This document shows positions 6,286 to 7,124 of a DNA stretch of 7,124 nucleotides, one piece after another. Within the stretch, counting starts at the first letter, position 1; each line of letters begins with the position of its first letter. This DNA is from Planctomycetota bacterium (GTDB lineage Bacteria > Planctomycetota > UBA1135 > UBA2386), in contig JAEUHU010000146.1 of the NCBI GenBank assembly GCA_016793305.1, positions 1 to 7,124 of the forward strand, given 5' to 3'. A program made the position numbers and the translations under genes. The notes beneath the pieces were generated by a model. It worked only from the letters and a program-made list of their open reading frames with translations, searched no databases and was not told the DNA's origin.

Positions 6286-7124
6286 ATGACGATGCGACTC
6301 CCCAGCACCCTCGCCTTCCTGCTCCCCACCGCCCTGGTCGCCCAGGACCCGGGCATGGGCGAGACCCCGGTCTCCGAGCCCACGACGATGCAGCCGGCCT
6401 ACCGGGCGCCAGCCCAGGCGGCCCCGACGGCCCCGAGCACCCTGCGCGGCCGGCTCGGCCTCGATTTCACGAACGGCTACTACTTCCGTGGTGTGCTGCA
6501 GGAGAACCAGGGCCTGATCACGCAGCCCTGGATCGAGTTCGGCTACGACCTGGTCGACCCGTCCGAGGACCTGCGCAAGCTCGAGCTGCGCCTGGGCTCG
6601 TTCAACACCCTCGAGAACAACAAGCGCTTCGGCAACGGCGAGATCTGGTACGAGAGCGACTTCTACATCGACCTGACCGCCGGACTCGGCGAACGCATAA
6701 CGCTGGGCGCTCGCTACACGGCCTACACGAGCCCGAACTCGACGTTCAACGCAGCGCGCCGCTTCGGCCTGCAGAAGACCGTGCAGGAGCTCGCGTTCAC
6801 GTTCGGCTACGACGACCGCAACCTGCTGCTCGACTCGATCGACAGCGGCATCCAGCCGTACGCCAAGGTCGCGTTCGAACTCGACGGCCAGCGCGACAAC
6901 GGCGTCGTCGGCAACGAGGGCATCTACGCCGAGTTCGGCCTGCGCCCGTCGTTCCGGCTGGTCGAGGACGACCCATACCTGCGCCTGTCGATCCCGGTCA
7001 CGCTCGGCTTCAGCCTCGGCAACTACTACGAGAGCATCGGCGGCCGCAACGACGACGCGTTCGGCTACTTCGACATCGGCGCCGAGGTCAGCACGGCGCT
7101 GAACTTCCTGCCGCAGCGCATGGG
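6286..7124 (+). CDS. Outer-membrane beta-barrel protein, TorF/TIGR02001-like putative porin, 3' truncated by the window
   Basis: The frame is open from ATG 6286 to the window end, giving 279 residues without a stop. The N-terminus is a short signal peptide (MTMR, then a hydrophobic core LAFLLPTALVA, cleavage probably near residue 19-20), so the protein leaves the cytoplasm. A Pro/Ala/Thr-rich linker follows (about 21-52). From residue 53, alternating polar and hydrophobic strands with many Tyr/Phe and Gly suggest an outer-membrane beta-barrel. The first strand pair, LDFTNGYYFRGVLQENQG then ITQPWIEFGYDL, resembles the opening Y-F-R-G-x-x-Q motif of TorF/TIGR02001 putative porins. The substrate is unknown. 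ATG 6292 is an equally good start, and in-frame ATG 6247 is possible but gives an awkward His/Pro-rich extension before the signal peptide. No Shine-Dalgarno site is seen. The gene lies 162 bp after the KaiC-like gene, a gap rich in inverted repeats, so it is probably its own transcription unit. Confidence 0.75.
   Translation, partial: MTMRLPSTLAFLLPTALVAQDPGMGETPVSEPTTMQPAYRAPAQAAPTAPSTLRGRLGLDFTNGYYFRGVLQENQGLITQPWIEFGYDLVDPSEDLRKLELRLGSFNTLENNKRFGNGEIWYESDFYIDLTAGLGERITLGARYTAYTSPNSTFNAARRFGLQKTVQELAFTFGYDDRNLLLDSIDSGIQPYAKVAFELDGQRDNGVVGNEGIYAEFGLRPSFRLVEDDPYLRLSIPVTLGFSLGNYYESIGGRNDDAFGYFDIGAEVSTALNFLPQRM

Overview
The window is very GC-rich DNA with strong G/C preference at third codon positions, from a bacterium that carries an outer membrane. 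The strongest taxonomic hints are a membrane-anchored Ser/Thr kinase with a long TPR-like C-terminal part, weak or absent Shine-Dalgarno sites, and a short Leu/Ala/Pro signal peptide ending in a VAQ-type junction. Together these suit Planctomycetota best. Another high-GC diderm group such as Myxococcota cannot be excluded, and the assignment is inference without a database search.

Layout, left to right. (1) At 1-876 (+) is the C-terminal ~85-90% of an Rpn-family (YhgA-like, PD-(D/E)XK) recombination-promoting nuclease; its N-terminus lies outside the window. (2) At 877-1069 is a 193-bp convergent gap with a perfect 7-bp hairpin just past the nuclease stop. (3) At 1070-4492 (-) is a tight two-gene operon: a degenerate histidine-phosphatase-fold protein (220 aa) followed 6 nt later by a 917-aa Ser/Thr protein kinase with one transmembrane helix. 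(4) Across a gap of only 38 bp, a divergent gene at 4531-6123 (+) encodes a 530-aa two-domain KaiC/RAD55-like ATPase whose second P-loop is degenerate. (5) At 6124-6285 is a non-coding stretch with several GC-rich inverted repeats. (6) From 6286 to the window end (+) is the N-terminal part of a secreted outer-membrane beta-barrel protein resembling TorF/TIGR02001-type putative porins.

The central part looks like a signalling cluster: a kinase, a phosphatase-fold protein that has lost most catalytic residues, and a KaiC-like ATPase with one intact and one degenerate nucleotide site. No kaiA or kaiB is visible, so this is not a recognisable circadian clock. A functional link among the three is inferred from gene order, not shown by the sequence. 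The nuclease and the porin-like gene are probably unrelated neighbours.
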